From Clostridia bacterium (GTDB lineage: Bacteria; Bacillota; Clostridia; Christensenellales; CAAEEZ01), in assembly GCA_900755035.1 (NCBI GenBank), contig CAAEEZ010000012.1, forward strand, positions 1-38,161: 38,161 nt of DNA. Reading direction: 5' to 3'. The position numbers and the translations under genes were made by a program. The notes under the pieces are model-generated. The model was not told the DNA's origin. It did no database searches and saw only the letters and a list, made by a program, of their open reading frames with translations. Below are positions 15,446-22,597 of this stretch, piece by piece (position 1 is the first letter of the stretch; every line of letters begins with the position of its first letter).

Positions 15446-15688
15446 TTATTCCACGTACAAATTTTCAAATAAAAATAAATCGTCGTCCAAAAACTCCAAA
15501 ATAGTCATATCAAAGCCGTTTGCAAGCATAATTACTGTGGAAAGGGTTACGGTTTTGCTTTTGCCACTCATTATCCATTGCATGTGCCCGTGCTGTATGC
15601 CGGATTTTTGTTCAAGGCGGTACTGTGTCATTTTTTTGTCGGCAAGTAGTTTTGAAATTCTTTTCGCAACGGCGTCGTTAACTGTCAT
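15446..15688 (-). CDS. Small XRE-family DNA-binding protein
   Basis: 80 residues from the ATG at 15688, fixed by AAAGGAGGT 5 nt upstream; longer reading frames to 15745 lack a ribosome site. HTH: AVAKRISKLLADKKMTQYRLEQKSGIQHGHMQWIMSGKSKTVTLSTVIMLANGFDMTILEFL, a minimal Cro-like domain with an acidic tail (DDDLFLFENLYVE). It faces away from the next gene (15847). The palindrome TATGGAAG-AACA-CTTCCATA just upstream is a likely autoregulatory operator. Target and function unknown; such single-domain proteins are common as chromosomal regulators or element remnants. Confidence 0.75.
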   Translation of the reverse strand: MTVNDAVAKRISKLLADKKMTQYRLEQKSGIQHGHMQWIMSGKSKTVTLSTVIMLANGFDMTILEFLDDDLFLFENLYVE

Positions 15689-15711
15689 ATCGTACCTCCT
15701 TTCATGTAAAA

Positions 15712-15731
15712 TATGGAAGAACACTTCCATA
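15712..15731. promoter_or_regulatory. Perfect palindrome upstream of the small XRE gene
   Basis: TATGGAAG (15712-15719), AACA, CTTCCATA (15724-15731): 8-bp arms, placed 24 nt before the XRE start. Probable operator for autoregulation. Confidence 0.6.
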
Positions 15732-15784
15732 ATAATTATATTCATTTAACGTAATTTTATAAGAAAGTATTCTTCCCTATTTGC

Positions 15785-15814
15785 TTGATTAAAAAGTAAA
15801 ATGTGATATATAAT
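15785..15814 (+). promoter_or_regulatory. Promoter of the SLOG-like gene
   Basis: -35 TTGATT (15785-15790), 18-nt spacer, -10 TATAAT (15809-15814), about 33 nt before ATG 15847. Confidence 0.6.
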
Positions 15815-15846
15815 TATGAAAGTATACTTACATAAACGAGGTACGT

Positions 15847-16281
15847 ATGATTGTTGCATTTTTCGGACATTCAAACTACGTTGAAGGGCAAAACGACGAA
15901 AAAAATTTGATAAATACGCTAAGTGAATACGCTGAAAATAAAAAAGTCGAATTTTATCTTGGCGGGTATGGAAATTTTGATAATTTTGCATTACGCTGTT
16001 GCAATAAATATAAAATGATAAACGAAAATGCGACAACGATATATGTATCGCCGTATTTAACTGCTTCTACTAAGCTAACGATTGCAAAGGAAAACTACGA
16101 CGAAATAATCTATCCGCCTATTGAAGCCGTACCGCAAAAATACGCTATTACAAAACGTAACGAGTGGATAGTTAGCGTAGCGGACTTAATCGTATTTAAC
16201 GTAAATTATAAATTCGGTGGGGCGTACAACGCCTATTTGCACGCTAAACGAAAGGGGAAATTAATAGTCGATTTTAAGTAG
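15847..16281 (+). CDS. Rossmann-like SLOG/DUF1273-type small protein
   Basis: 144 residues, cytoplasmic. It starts MIVAFFGHSNYV, then EFYLGGYGNFDNFALRCCNKYK, NATTIYVSPYLT, and ends SVADLIVFNVNYKFGGAYNAYLHAKRKGKLIVDF. The order FxGH, GG.G.FD, then the ADLIV..V....GGAY..Y..A pattern matches the SLOG (SMF/DprA-LOG) nucleotide-binding fold of small stand-alone proteins common in Clostridia, often of unknown role and sometimes tied to nucleotide signalling or defence. RBS GAGGT before ATG and its own promoter. The 3' end overlaps the decayed GNAT gene on the other strand by about 20 nt. Function not known. Confidence 0.7.
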   Translation: MIVAFFGHSNYVEGQNDEKNLINTLSEYAENKKVEFYLGGYGNFDNFALRCCNKYKMINENATTIYVSPYLTASTKLTIAKENYDEIIYPPIEAVPQKYAITKRNEWIVSVADLIVFNVNYKFGGAYNAYLHAKRKGKLIVDFK

Positions 16282-16730
16282 GTTATCGTTCTTTTTATTT
16301 AATTTTTTTTCAAGGTAAACCATATCGGTAAGAAGTACGCCGTTTTCAACGATAGGGTGGTTGTAGTTAGTCAAAAAAAGTTTTTTATAACGTGAGTTTT
16401 TACAAAACCTAGATGCTCGTAAAACGGTAAGGTAAGTGGACTATCGCCCGTGCCAACTACTACCGACAAATAGTCGTCTGCATACTTATTAAGTACGTAT
16501 TCTATTAGCGCCTTGCCGTAGCCACGCTTTTGATAGCAAGGGTATACGGCTAAGTTTTTAATTTCCAATATGCCGTTACCTTCGTTAGTAACTAAAATTT
16601 CGCCCTTAACGTCGCCGTCAACTAGCACGTACAGAACGCCTTTATCCAAATATTTTCTTACCATACTTTCTTGCTCGTCGCCAAGGAGAAGTAACTGCAT
16701 ATATTTTTCTTTGTCGTCCGCTTTTCGTAT
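16261..16730 (-). pseudogene. GNAT-family N-acetyltransferase, frameshifted
   Basis: Readable from about 16730 as IRKADDKEKYMQLLLL, then EILVTNEGNGILEIKNLAVYP, acetyl-CoA loop CYQKRGYGKALIEYVL, and LPFYEHLGFVKTHVIKNFF. It stops at 16371 right after a 7-T run. In the next frame the usual C-terminus continues: LTNYNHPIVENGVLLTDMVYLEKKL, ending at 16261. One extra T would restore a complete protein of about 155 residues. The 5' end is also damaged: the expected N-terminal codons are preceded directly by TAA with ATA where ATG should be, and the internal ATG at 16700 has no Shine-Dalgarno. It is either a pseudogene or, for the T run, a sequence error. Confidence 0.75.
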
Positions 16731-16885
16731 TTATACCATATTGTTTATTCCTTTTTGTGTATTTCAAACAGCCGTAAATCCTTTATTAATTTATTATACA
16801 ACATGTTTTATTATTTTCTTAAAATTAAAATTATAAAACGGCGTTTAGAATAATCTGGAAAGCAAAGTCGGCGCTTGGAAAAGAT

Positions 16886-17479
16886 ATGCCGTATAAAACA
16901 CTATCAGCGTATAGACGAGCACATAGAAAGGGCGAGGATAGTTTCGATTATAAAAAGAGCCACAACTTGCTTAAAGACTACGAGCAATACGGTAGGTGGA
17001 AAAAGGTACTAGGCGATAAAGAAATGCCGGAAACTCTTGCCGAATTCCAAGAAATGAAGTATAATAATAGCAAGAAGTTCGACGAATTAAAAGAACTAAA
17101 AGATTATGTACGAGAAAATCCTAATGCAACGTCAAAAGATTATAAATTAGTAAAGAAACTAAAGGATAATGGCGTAAAAGGGCAAATACATATTCCACCA
17201 AAACGCAATATCGACATTGATAAGTTAGGCTTCGATAATAAGCATATTAATGAAGAAAGACACCATAATATTTCTAAAGATGAGGCAATTCAATTTATAA
17301 AAAAGGCTAAAATGTCAATTACTAGATGGAATGGTGAATTTGAAAGATATTATTCATATGAGGGCGGTGCTTATATTGATATGAAAAACAAAATTATAAG
17401 AACAGCATTTAGCAAAAGAGAATTTGATGCTGAGGCAAAAAATATAATAAAGGAGATAATAGAATGGGAGAGAATATAA
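16886..17479 (+). CDS. Phage minor-head-protein C-terminal fragment with nuclease-toxin-like domain
   Basis: 197 residues from ATG 16886. The frame stays open upstream to a stop near 16830 (AFRIIWKAKSALGKD), and no strong RBS is present, so this is likely the 3' part of a larger gene. The middle is charged and helical. The last 85 residues (GFDNKHINEERHHNISKDEAI, WNGEFERYYSYEGGAYIDM, IIRTAFSKREFD) look like the BECR-type nuclease domains that end MuF-like phage head proteins, with possible catalytic His in ERHHN. The next two genes fit the portal - minor head - scaffold order of tailed phages. The function is inferred from recalled families; it could instead be a toxin with 17464 as partner. 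Confidence 0.5.
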   Translation: MPYKTLSAYRRAHRKGEDSFDYKKSHNLLKDYEQYGRWKKVLGDKEMPETLAEFQEMKYNNSKKFDELKELKDYVRENPNATSKDYKLVKKLKDNGVKGQIHIPPKRNIDIDKLGFDNKHINEERHHNISKDEAIQFIKKAKMSITRWNGEFERYYSYEGGAYIDMKNKIIRTAFSKREFDAEAKNIIKEIIEWERI

Positions 17480-17661
17480 AACGAATGGTATATTGTCCTA
17501 TATTAAAGAGAGAAATAGATAATCATGACGATTGTTTTATTATAGCAAGTGTTGCAGAGCAAGCACTTCCAAAAGATTACGCTCCGAAAGAATTATGGGA
17601 AACAACGAATTGGCAAGATATTTGTAATAATTGTCAATATAACTTAGATAGGCAAGGTTAA
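17464..17661 (+). CDS. Small cysteine-containing protein downstream of the phage head fragment
   Basis: 65 residues starting MGENIKRMVYCPILKREI. It overlaps the previous gene by 16 nt and has RBS AAGGAG 8 nt upstream, so the two are translationally linked. Four cysteines (YCP, DDCF and CNNC) suggest a small zinc-binding knuckle. No other domain recognised. It could be a phage structural accessory or an immunity protein for the nuclease-like upstream product; neither is shown by the sequence. Confidence 0.6.
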   Translation: MGENIKRMVYCPILKREIDNHDDCFIIASVAEQALPKDYAPKELWETTNWQDICNNCQYNLDRQG

Positions 17662-17674
17662 CCCTTGCTTTTTT
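17652..17674 (+). terminator. Terminator overlapping the stop codon of the small Cys protein gene
   Basis: GCAAGG (17652-17657), TTAAC, CCTTGC (17663-17668), then six T. The stop codon TAA lies in the loop. Confidence 0.75.
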
Positions 17675-17686
17675 AATACACAAATT

Positions 17687-17713
17687 AACGAGGACTTAGT
17701 TCCTCGTTTTTTT
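17687..17713 (+). terminator. Second tandem terminator
   Basis: AACGAGGA (17687-17694), CTTAGT, TCCTCGTT (17701-17708) and a T run. Two terminators within 60 nt separate the nuclease-like pair from the next gene. Confidence 0.8.
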
Positions 17714-17795
17714 ATAGGTTTTTTCGTTACCATAAACGAAAATACATATCAATCTTAGGCAGAGCCGACTGCCATAACAAGGCAAAGGAGTAAAT

Positions 17796-17936
17796 ATGTT
17801 TTTAGAAAAATTTTTGAGCAAAGAAACCTACGATAAGTTGGTTAGAGAGTGCGGCGAGGATTTGATAAATCAACTTGCCGAGAAAACTAAGGACTTTGAA
17901 ATTGACGCTTCTAACGAAATAAATAATACTAACTAA
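17796..17936 (+). CDS. Truncated phage scaffold-like protein (46 aa)
   Basis: MFLEKFLSKETYDKLVRE begins a short ORF with a good RBS (AAAGGAG, 5 nt spacing). The first 36 residues (then GEDLINQLAEKTKDFEID) resemble the N-terminus of Clostridia phage scaffold (GP20-like) proteins, which normally continue for 150 or more residues. Here the frame ends after ASNEINNTN. Together with 16886 it suggests a prophage head module cut off at this point. A hairpin GGCAG/CTGCC (about 17758-17773) precedes it. The stop overlaps the end of the serine recombinase ORF on the other strand. The family call is by recall and is tentative. Confidence 0.5.
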   Translation: MFLEKFLSKETYDKLVRECGEDLINQLAEKTKDFEIDASNEINNTN

Positions 17937-19561
17937 TCATAAAACATATTAGTATAACGACAAAATTTGATATAAAAAAAAGTTGCGTCTAAACCCGAGT
18001 TCAAACGCAACTTTTCTTGGCGGGACGAGGGAGGTTCTATTCCAAATGCTTTAATATCTTTTAATCCGTTTCCGAATTTTATAATTTGGTCTTTTGAATA
18101 GTCTTCTAGTATGATATTTTTGTTTAAGTTAAGTATTATCATAACAGCTCCATCGGTAACTATTACTTTATACACCAAGTTATCAATTAAAGTTCTTTGA
18201 AACTCTTTATTATATGAGTCACCGTTGATTATAACTTTAATAAATGCAAGTAAATCTTCCTTAGTTGGAATACATCCACGTTCTAATTCTAGTTTATTTT
18301 TTTGTAATTCCAAATCGTCAAGCATTTTCCCATATTCATCAACCTGCATTTCGATATTTGAACGTATAAGATCGTTTTGGGCTAAAACGAAAGCGTTGGT
18401 TAGGTCGGCTATTTTTTTCTTAGTATTTGATATCTTGGTAGTAATGCTTTTGATATTTTTTTGGCTAGTTTTAGTGTCTGCGTATTTGATACAGTCGTTT
18501 ACAATTATTTCAGCATTCTTATCGTTGCTTATGAATTGAATGATTAAGGAGGTAATAAAATATTCGAGACATTCCTTTTCTTCACGCTTTTTATTACACG
18601 TATGTTTTTTTCTATTTTTACAAGTATAGTAAAGATAGCAATGTCCAGTTTTACTTTTACCACCATCAGCACACATCAATTCGCCACAATGTCCGCAATA
18701 TGCTTTACCAGACAAAAGGTAAGGTACGTTTGCTTTACTTTGTCCACCTAGTCTGTATTGATTTTTTTCAAGTCTTTTTTGGACACGTTCATATAATTCT
18801 TTACTAATGATAGGAGGGTACATATTATCACAAAATCTCTCGCCGAACATAAACTCACCAGTGTACTTTTGGTTCTTTAACCAGTGCTCCATAGGTTTTT
18901 GAGTAAAAGGTTTTCCTCTATATAAGTAACCTTTTCTATTAAATTCCTCGGCTAATTCTTTTTTTGTAACCCCTTTATCGTATTGTTCAAACACATATCT
19001 TACTAGTGAAGCTTCTTCTTCATTAATAACAACTTTTTTGATAAACTTATTAGGCCTATTAGGAACAGGCTCGTTTACTAGACTATATCCATATAATAAG
19101 TGACCGCCACAAAAAGTACCGTTTGCACAACTTGTATCAAGACCATCCTTAACGCGTTTTGATAGTCTTTTACTATATTTTTCAGCATTCCATTCAAGAA
19201 ACATTTCATAAAATTCACCACCTTCATCATCGGCGATAGGTTCTAGGGCAGATATTACCTTAATGCCATATTTTTCCCTAAGTGTTTCTTTGTACATAAT
19301 GCTATCTCGACGGTTACGAGCAAACCTGTCGAACATATATACGATAATATATTGGAATGATTTGCTAGCTGCATCGTGTATCATTTTTTGAAAGCCGGGC
19401 CTATCATCGTTTGTACCTGTTCTAGCTTTATCAGAGTATAGTTTAATAACGTTTAGCCCTTTATTTTCAGCAAATTCCTTGCATATACGAGTTTGAGCCT
19501 CGATACTTTGTTCGTTTTGACCATATGAACTAAATCTAGCGTAAATAACACAATTATTCAT
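17933..19561 (-). CDS. Large serine recombinase (resolvase/invertase superfamily integrase)
   Basis: 542 residues. The N-terminal resolvase domain begins MNNCVIYARFSSYGQNEQS, with catalytic Ser11 and Arg9, then SDKARTGTNDDRPGF and YMFDRFARNRRDS. The recombinase domain (about 155-265) has GTFCGGHLLYGYSL and the zinc-ribbon domain YCGHCGELMC...YYTCKNRKKHTC (about 290-325). A coiled-coil-rich C-terminal half follows (KISNTKKKIADLTN, LDDLELQKNKLELE). It should catalyse integration and excision of the element lying to its right. RBS AAGGAG before ATG 19561. The last 35 or so codons, from EPPSSRQ on, are written across the tRNA-like att sequence and its terminator, so the natural C-terminus probably differs in the excised form. 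Confidence 0.88.
   Translation of the reverse strand: MNNCVIYARFSSYGQNEQSIEAQTRICKEFAENKGLNVIKLYSDKARTGTNDDRPGFQKMIHDAASKSFQYIIVYMFDRFARNRRDSIMYKETLREKYGIKVISALEPIADDEGGEFYEMFLEWNAEKYSKRLSKRVKDGLDTSCANGTFCGGHLLYGYSLVNEPVPNRPNKFIKKVVINEEEASLVRYVFEQYDKGVTKKELAEEFNRKGYLYRGKPFTQKPMEHWLKNQKYTGEFMFGERFCDNMYPPIISKELYERVQKRLEKNQYRLGGQSKANVPYLLSGKAYCGHCGELMCADGGKSKTGHCYLYYTCKNRKKHTCNKKREEKECLEYFITSLIIQFISNDKNAEIIVNDCIKYADTKTSQKNIKSITTKISNTKKKIADLTNAFVLAQNDLIRSNIEMQVDEYGKMLDDLELQKNKLELERGCIPTKEDLLAFIKVIINGDSYNKEFQRTLIDNLVYKVIVTDGAVMIILNLNKNIILEDYSKDQIIKFGNGLKDIKAFGIEPPSSRQEKLRLNSGLDATFFYIKFCRYTNMFYD
17971..18015 (-). terminator. Terminator behind the tRNA-like 3' end
   Basis: On the reverse strand AAAAGTTGCGT (18015-18005) pairs with ACGCAACTTTT (17988-17978) followed by more T. 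It lies two nt after the CCA of the tRNA-like end, and inside the 3' extension of the recombinase ORF. Confidence 0.75.
18018..18037 (-). other. tRNA 3'-end-like sequence: probable attachment junction of the second element
   Basis: Reverse strand reads GAAC, CTCCC, TCGTCCC, G, CCA (18037-18018), the layout of T-loop end, T-stem 3' strand, acceptor 3' strand, discriminator and CCA. A hairpin terminator follows. The upstream sequence (element side) does not complete a T arm. The recombinase ORF runs across it as EPPSSRQ. This mirrors the left element's junction at 2009-2036. A full tRNA copy is expected at the element's other end, which I did not find in the window. Confidence 0.5.
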
Positions 19562-19585
19562 ATTATTTTCTCCTTGTTTTTATTA

Positions 19586-19743
19586 TTTGCCTTTGCTAGA
19601 GCCTTCTTTTACAAATTGAACGGATTTGTCAAGGATTAAGGCTGTGCTTTATGCCAATATAAATTCAGTTATTGTAAGGTAAGGTATAAACACAGCCCTT
19701 GATAAACCGAAGATTTGTAACACTACCTAAAAACAAAGGCAAA
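19586..19743. repeat. Large nested inverted repeat between recombinase and LexA genes
   Basis: Outer arms TTTGCCTTTG (19586-19595) and CAAAGGCAAA (19734-19743) are exact complements. Inside, TCAAGG with GGCTGTG (about 19629-19647) pairs with CACAGCCCTTGA (19691-19702), and ACAAAT pairs with ATTTGT. The centre (about 19660-19685) is unpaired. It would form a roughly 150-nt cruciform or, transcribed leftwards, a structured leader of the recombinase. It may be a recombination or replication site; no ORF is present. Confidence 0.55.
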
Positions 19744-19771
19744 TATAAAAATAATTTTTTTGTTAAAATGA

Positions 19772-19800
19772 TTGACTTTCACTTTCATTATAGCTAAAAT
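19772..19800 (+). promoter_or_regulatory. Promoter of the lexA-like operon
   Basis: -35 TTGACT (19772-19777), 17-nt spacer, -10 TAAAAT (19795-19800). Short direct repeats ACTTTC-ACTTTC lie at the -35. No typical GAAC-N4-GTTC SOS box is visible here. Confidence 0.65.
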
Positions 19801-19853
19801 AAAATCATAAAGCAACAAAAATTGCGTAATAAAATAAAAAAGAGGAAAGACAC

Positions 19854-20462
19854 ATGAAATTAATGAGTGAAGAAAAATTCAACGAAATAATAGAGTATAT
19901 TGATGAATATTATTCTATCAACAATAATGTGCCTACAATGCAAGAGATAGCAGATAACGTAAACCTAAACAAGAGTAACGTATGTAGAAATCTACAAGTA
20001 ATGTGTGATAGGGGACTTGTAGAAATGAATGGTGGATGGCGTAATATTAAAACGCCGAAAATGAAAAAAATGCTAAAAGGAGTAAATTATTTGCCAATCG
20101 TTGGAACGGTTGCTTGTGGCACTCCGGTTCTTGCCGAAGAAAATATAGAAAGTTATATAACCGTATCGTCGCAATTTTTAGGTCAAGGTAAATTTTTCAT
20201 ATTAAGAGCTAGTGGTGATAGTATGATAAACGCAGGGATAGACGATGGCGATTTAGTATTAGTTCGTCAACAAGAATCGGCAAACGAAGGTGAAATAGTA
20301 GTTGCATTAGTTGAAGATTCTGCCACGCTAAAAAGATTTTATATAGACAATAAGAGAAAACAAGTACGACTTCACCCAGAGAACGACTCGATGGAAGATA
20401 TGTATTTTGATAACGTAAGCATACAAGGTGTAGCAATAAAAGTATTAAAGGATTTGGAGTAA
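19854..20462 (+). CDS. LexA-like self-cleaving repressor
   Basis: 202 residues, the size of LexA. An N-terminal winged helix-turn-helix (NNVPTMQEIADNVNLNKSNVCRNLQVMCDRGLVEM) is followed by an S24 peptidase domain. Autocleavage site Cys88-Gly89 (VACGTP, replacing Ala-Gly), nucleophile Ser123 in ASGDSMINAGI, and general base Lys160 in SATLKRF. It should cleave itself when stimulated by RecA filaments, linking DNA damage to derepression. RBS AGAGGAAAG. It overlaps the start of the polymerase gene by one nt (stop TAA/ATG), so they form one operon. It may be the element's own lysogeny/SOS switch rather than the host LexA. Confidence 0.85.
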   Translation: MKLMSEEKFNEIIEYIDEYYSINNNVPTMQEIADNVNLNKSNVCRNLQVMCDRGLVEMNGGWRNIKTPKMKKMLKGVNYLPIVGTVACGTPVLAEENIESYITVSSQFLGQGKFFILRASGDSMINAGIDDGDLVLVRQQESANEGEIVVALVEDSATLKRFYIDNKRKQVRLHPENDSMEDMYFDNVSIQGVAIKVLKDLE

Positions 20463-21724
20463 TGACAAAGCAAAGGGCATATTTTTGTATAGATATGAAA
20501 AGTTTTTTCGCCTCGGTAGAATGTGCGGAACGTGGCTTAAACCCCTTTGAAACTAATTTAGTTGTAGCGGACGAAACAAGAGGTACGGGAGCAATATGTC
20601 TTGCTATATCTCCAAAAATGAAAGCGTTAGGTGTAAAAAATCGTTGTAGGATATTTGAAATCCCTAAAAATATCAAATATATAACGGCAAAGCCTAGAAT
20701 GAAGAAGTATATAGAATATTGTGCTGATATATATGATATCTATTTACAATATATTTCACCTGACGATATACACGTTTACTCAATAGACGAGAGTTTTATT
20801 GATGCTACCGACTATCTAAAGATATATAACCTTTCACCGAAGGAGTTTGCAACGAAACTTGTAAACGAAATAGCCTTAAAAACTCATATTCCAGCAACGG
20901 TTGGAATAGGAACTAATTTGTATCTTGCAAAAATTGCTTTAGATATAACGGCAAAAAAAGTTCCTGACCACATGGGAATGCTTGATGAAGAGAGTTTTAG
21001 AAAAACGCTTTGGAATCATACCCCTATAACTGACTTTTGGCAAATTGCAAGTGGAACTGCCCGAAGATTACTTAAATACGGCATTTACGATATGGAAGGT
21101 ATTGCGAAAGCCGACGAAAAACTTCTTTACAAGTTGTTTGGTATAAATGCCGAACTATTAATAGACCATGCTTGGGGAAGAGAATCCTGTACAATGAAGG
21201 ATATCAAAGCATATAAGAGTAAATCTAAATCGGTATCAAATTCTCAAATTCTTTTTGAAGATTATTCTTATGAAAAAGCAGAAATTGTTCTTAAAGAAAT
21301 GATACTTAACGGTAGTCAAGAACTAAAACGAAGAAAACTTGTAACGAATAACGTGGGTATATATATAGGTTACTCAAAGGACTTATATCCACCAACAGGT
21401 GGCAGCCTTAAAACGTCTTGTCTTACAAGTTGTAATTCAATATTACAAAAGTATGCGTTACGTATATTTGAAGAAACAACGAACCCTTTTGTTCCTATAA
21501 GAAGAATAGGGATAAGTTTTGGAAACGTAGTAGACGAGTCTTGTGAAGGATATGACTTATTTGCCGATATGTATCAAATAGAAAAAGAGAATAAAGTAGA
21601 AGAATCGGTACTTAAAATAAAGGACAAGTTTGGGAAAAATGCAATGATACGAGGACTTGACCTAATTGATGGAGCAACGCAAATAAAGAGAAACACTTTA
21701 GTTGGAGGACATAATGGCGAGTAG
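20462..21724 (+). CDS. Y-family DNA polymerase (UmuC/ImpB type)
   Basis: 420 residues. Translesion polymerase that copies damaged templates. Motifs: FCIDMKSFFASVE with metal-binding Asp10, the fingers region ISPKMKALGVKNRCRIFEIP, catalytic VYSIDESFID with Asp109-Glu110, then the helix-hairpin-helix-like TARRLLKYGIYDMEGIA and the little-finger domain (about 235-400). Full length. It starts on the last base of the LexA-like gene and its end overlaps the YolD-like gene by 11 nt, so the three form a tight SOS cassette. Such cassettes are frequent on Bacillota plasmids, phages and ICEs, often giving induced mutagenesis or repair. Confidence 0.88.
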   Translation: MTKQRAYFCIDMKSFFASVECAERGLNPFETNLVVADETRGTGAICLAISPKMKALGVKNRCRIFEIPKNIKYITAKPRMKKYIEYCADIYDIYLQYISPDDIHVYSIDESFIDATDYLKIYNLSPKEFATKLVNEIALKTHIPATVGIGTNLYLAKIALDITAKKVPDHMGMLDEESFRKTLWNHTPITDFWQIASGTARRLLKYGIYDMEGIAKADEKLLYKLFGINAELLIDHAWGRESCTMKDIKAYKSKSKSVSNSQILFEDYSYEKAEIVLKEMILNGSQELKRRKLVTNNVGIYIGYSKDLYPPTGGSLKTSCLTSCNSILQKYALRIFEETTNPFVPIRRIGISFGNVVDESCEGYDLFADMYQIEKENKVEESVLKIKDKFGKNAMIRGLDLIDGATQIKRNTLVGGHNGE

Positions 21725-22037
21725 AGTAAATAGGGCGGCACAATTTATGCCGTTCGATGCGTTGAAAGGCTTAAAAGAAGAGTTGAAACTTAGAGAAGAA
21801 AGAAGATTAAAGGTAGAAAAAACCGAGTTAACGGACGAAATGATAGAGGAAATTTCTAGTAAACTTTATCAAATAGAGAAGAACAGTAAAATATCAATTA
21901 CTTTTTTTTATAATGGAAATTACGTAGACCTTGATGGATACGTAACAAGTATTGATAAAATTTACAAATATCTAGTTATAAACGAAGAAAAGATATACTT
22001 CGAGAACATATATAGTCTAAAAATAATATCGGTATAA
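21714..22037 (+). CDS. YolD-like protein
   Basis: 107 residues from ATG 21714 (GGAGG, 5 nt spacing; an upstream in-frame ATG at 21702 lacks an RBS). MASRVNRAAQFMPFDALKGLKEEL is the conserved N-terminus of YolD-like proteins, followed by a charged helix and a small beta-rich domain (FFYNGNYVDLDGYVTSIDKI). YolD proteins are encoded next to Y-family polymerases in Bacillota and are proposed to act as their UmuD-like partner or regulator. Last gene of the lexA-umuC-yolD operon. Confidence 0.8.
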   Translation: MASRVNRAAQFMPFDALKGLKEELKLREERRLKVEKTELTDEMIEEISSKLYQIEKNSKISITFFYNGNYVDLDGYVTSIDKIYKYLVINEEKIYFENIYSLKIISV

Positions 22038-22060
22038 ATGCGCTGGCTTATACGATATTT

Positions 22061-22141
22061 GTTGTACAAAGTATGACTTACTATTATATAGGAACTCCCA
22101 ACCTATACTATGGTTTGTTAAATATAAAGCTTAAGTACAAC
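22061..22141 (+). ncRNA. Structured leader RNA candidate
   Basis: GTTGTAC (22061-22067) pairs with GTACAAC (22135-22141), enclosing the hairpin TATAGG (22087-22092)/CCTATA (22102-22107) with loop AACTCCCAA. It ends immediately before GAGGGAAAGGAGGT, the ribosome site of the zinc-ribbon gene at 22163, so it could control that gene's translation. Family not recognised. Confidence 0.45.
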
Positions 22142-22162
22142 CGAGGGAAAGGAGGTAAATAA

Positions 22163-22336
22163 ATGTTTACAACAATTACTTGTCCGAAATGCGTTCACAA
22201 GTTAGGTCGAATAAAGCCCGGGAACTCCTGCATATTCTATTGCGATAAATGCAAGATAGAATGGGAAGTAACGGTAGACTTAAATGGTGGAATACATGCA
22301 TTACCGCTTAGTAAAAGTCAAAAGAAAGAAAAGTAA
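22163..22336 (+). CDS. Small zinc-ribbon (Com-like) protein
   Basis: 57 residues: MFTTITCPKCVHKLGRIKPG, then FYCDKCKIEWEV and a short basic tail ending SKSQKKEK. Two CxxC knuckles (CPKC and CDKC) spaced 20 residues apart make a classic zinc ribbon like phage Mu Com and related small proteins of mobile elements. Role unknown; nucleic-acid binding or translation control is plausible. Strong RBS AAAGGAGGT 7 nt upstream. It lies between two candidate structured RNAs (22061 and 22371), one of which it could bind. Confidence 0.7.
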   Translation: MFTTITCPKCVHKLGRIKPGNSCIFYCDKCKIEWEVTVDLNGGIHALPLSKSQKKEK

Positions 22337-22370
22337 CTAAGTGAATATATAGTAAAACTGAATAATGTTG

Positions 22371-22586
22371 AGATATGGAAGAAATATTTGGACTTGGCGA
22401 ACGATGGTTCTGAAGTGACCAAGATGAAAGACCTGTCCATATCAAAAATTGTCGATATCCTACGAAAGTAGAGATAGCGGAGTAGTCGAATCTGGCGAAC
22501 AATTAGGTTCTGAAAAGGCCTTTAGGGACTCTGACAATAGGATTAAATCACGATAAGTGGTTATTCTGTTGTTAGAGTCTTTTTTT
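22371..22586 (+). ncRNA. Structured RNA candidate with two related hairpin modules
   Basis: Domain 1: stem GATATGG (22372-22378)/CCATATC (22437-22443), then CTTGG (22393-22397)/CCAAG (22419-22423), then GAAC-GATG-GTTC (22399-22410). Domain 2: hairpin CTAC-GAAA-GTAG (about 22460-22471), then GAAC-AATTAG-GTTC (22497-22510). Both modules share TGGCGAAC and GGTTCTGAA. The end is a long hairpin GACTCTGACAA (22527-22537)/TTGTTAGAGTC (22569-22579) with seven T. No convincing ORF. It might be an antisense/regulatory RNA of the element. GAAC-GATG-GTTC also resembles a Gram-positive LexA box, an alternative reading. Confidence 0.5.
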
Positions 22587-22597
22587 ACAAAATAACC

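Noticed and set aside
15402..15749. Forward open frame of 115 codons opposite the small XRE gene
   Set aside because: No RBS and no family resemblance; the reverse frame has a clear HTH and ribosome site.
17933..18020. Natural C-terminus of the serine recombinase at 17933
   Set aside because: The last 30 or so codons cross a tRNA-like end and a terminator, so this tail is probably created by integration; kept in the CDS only because the frame is open.
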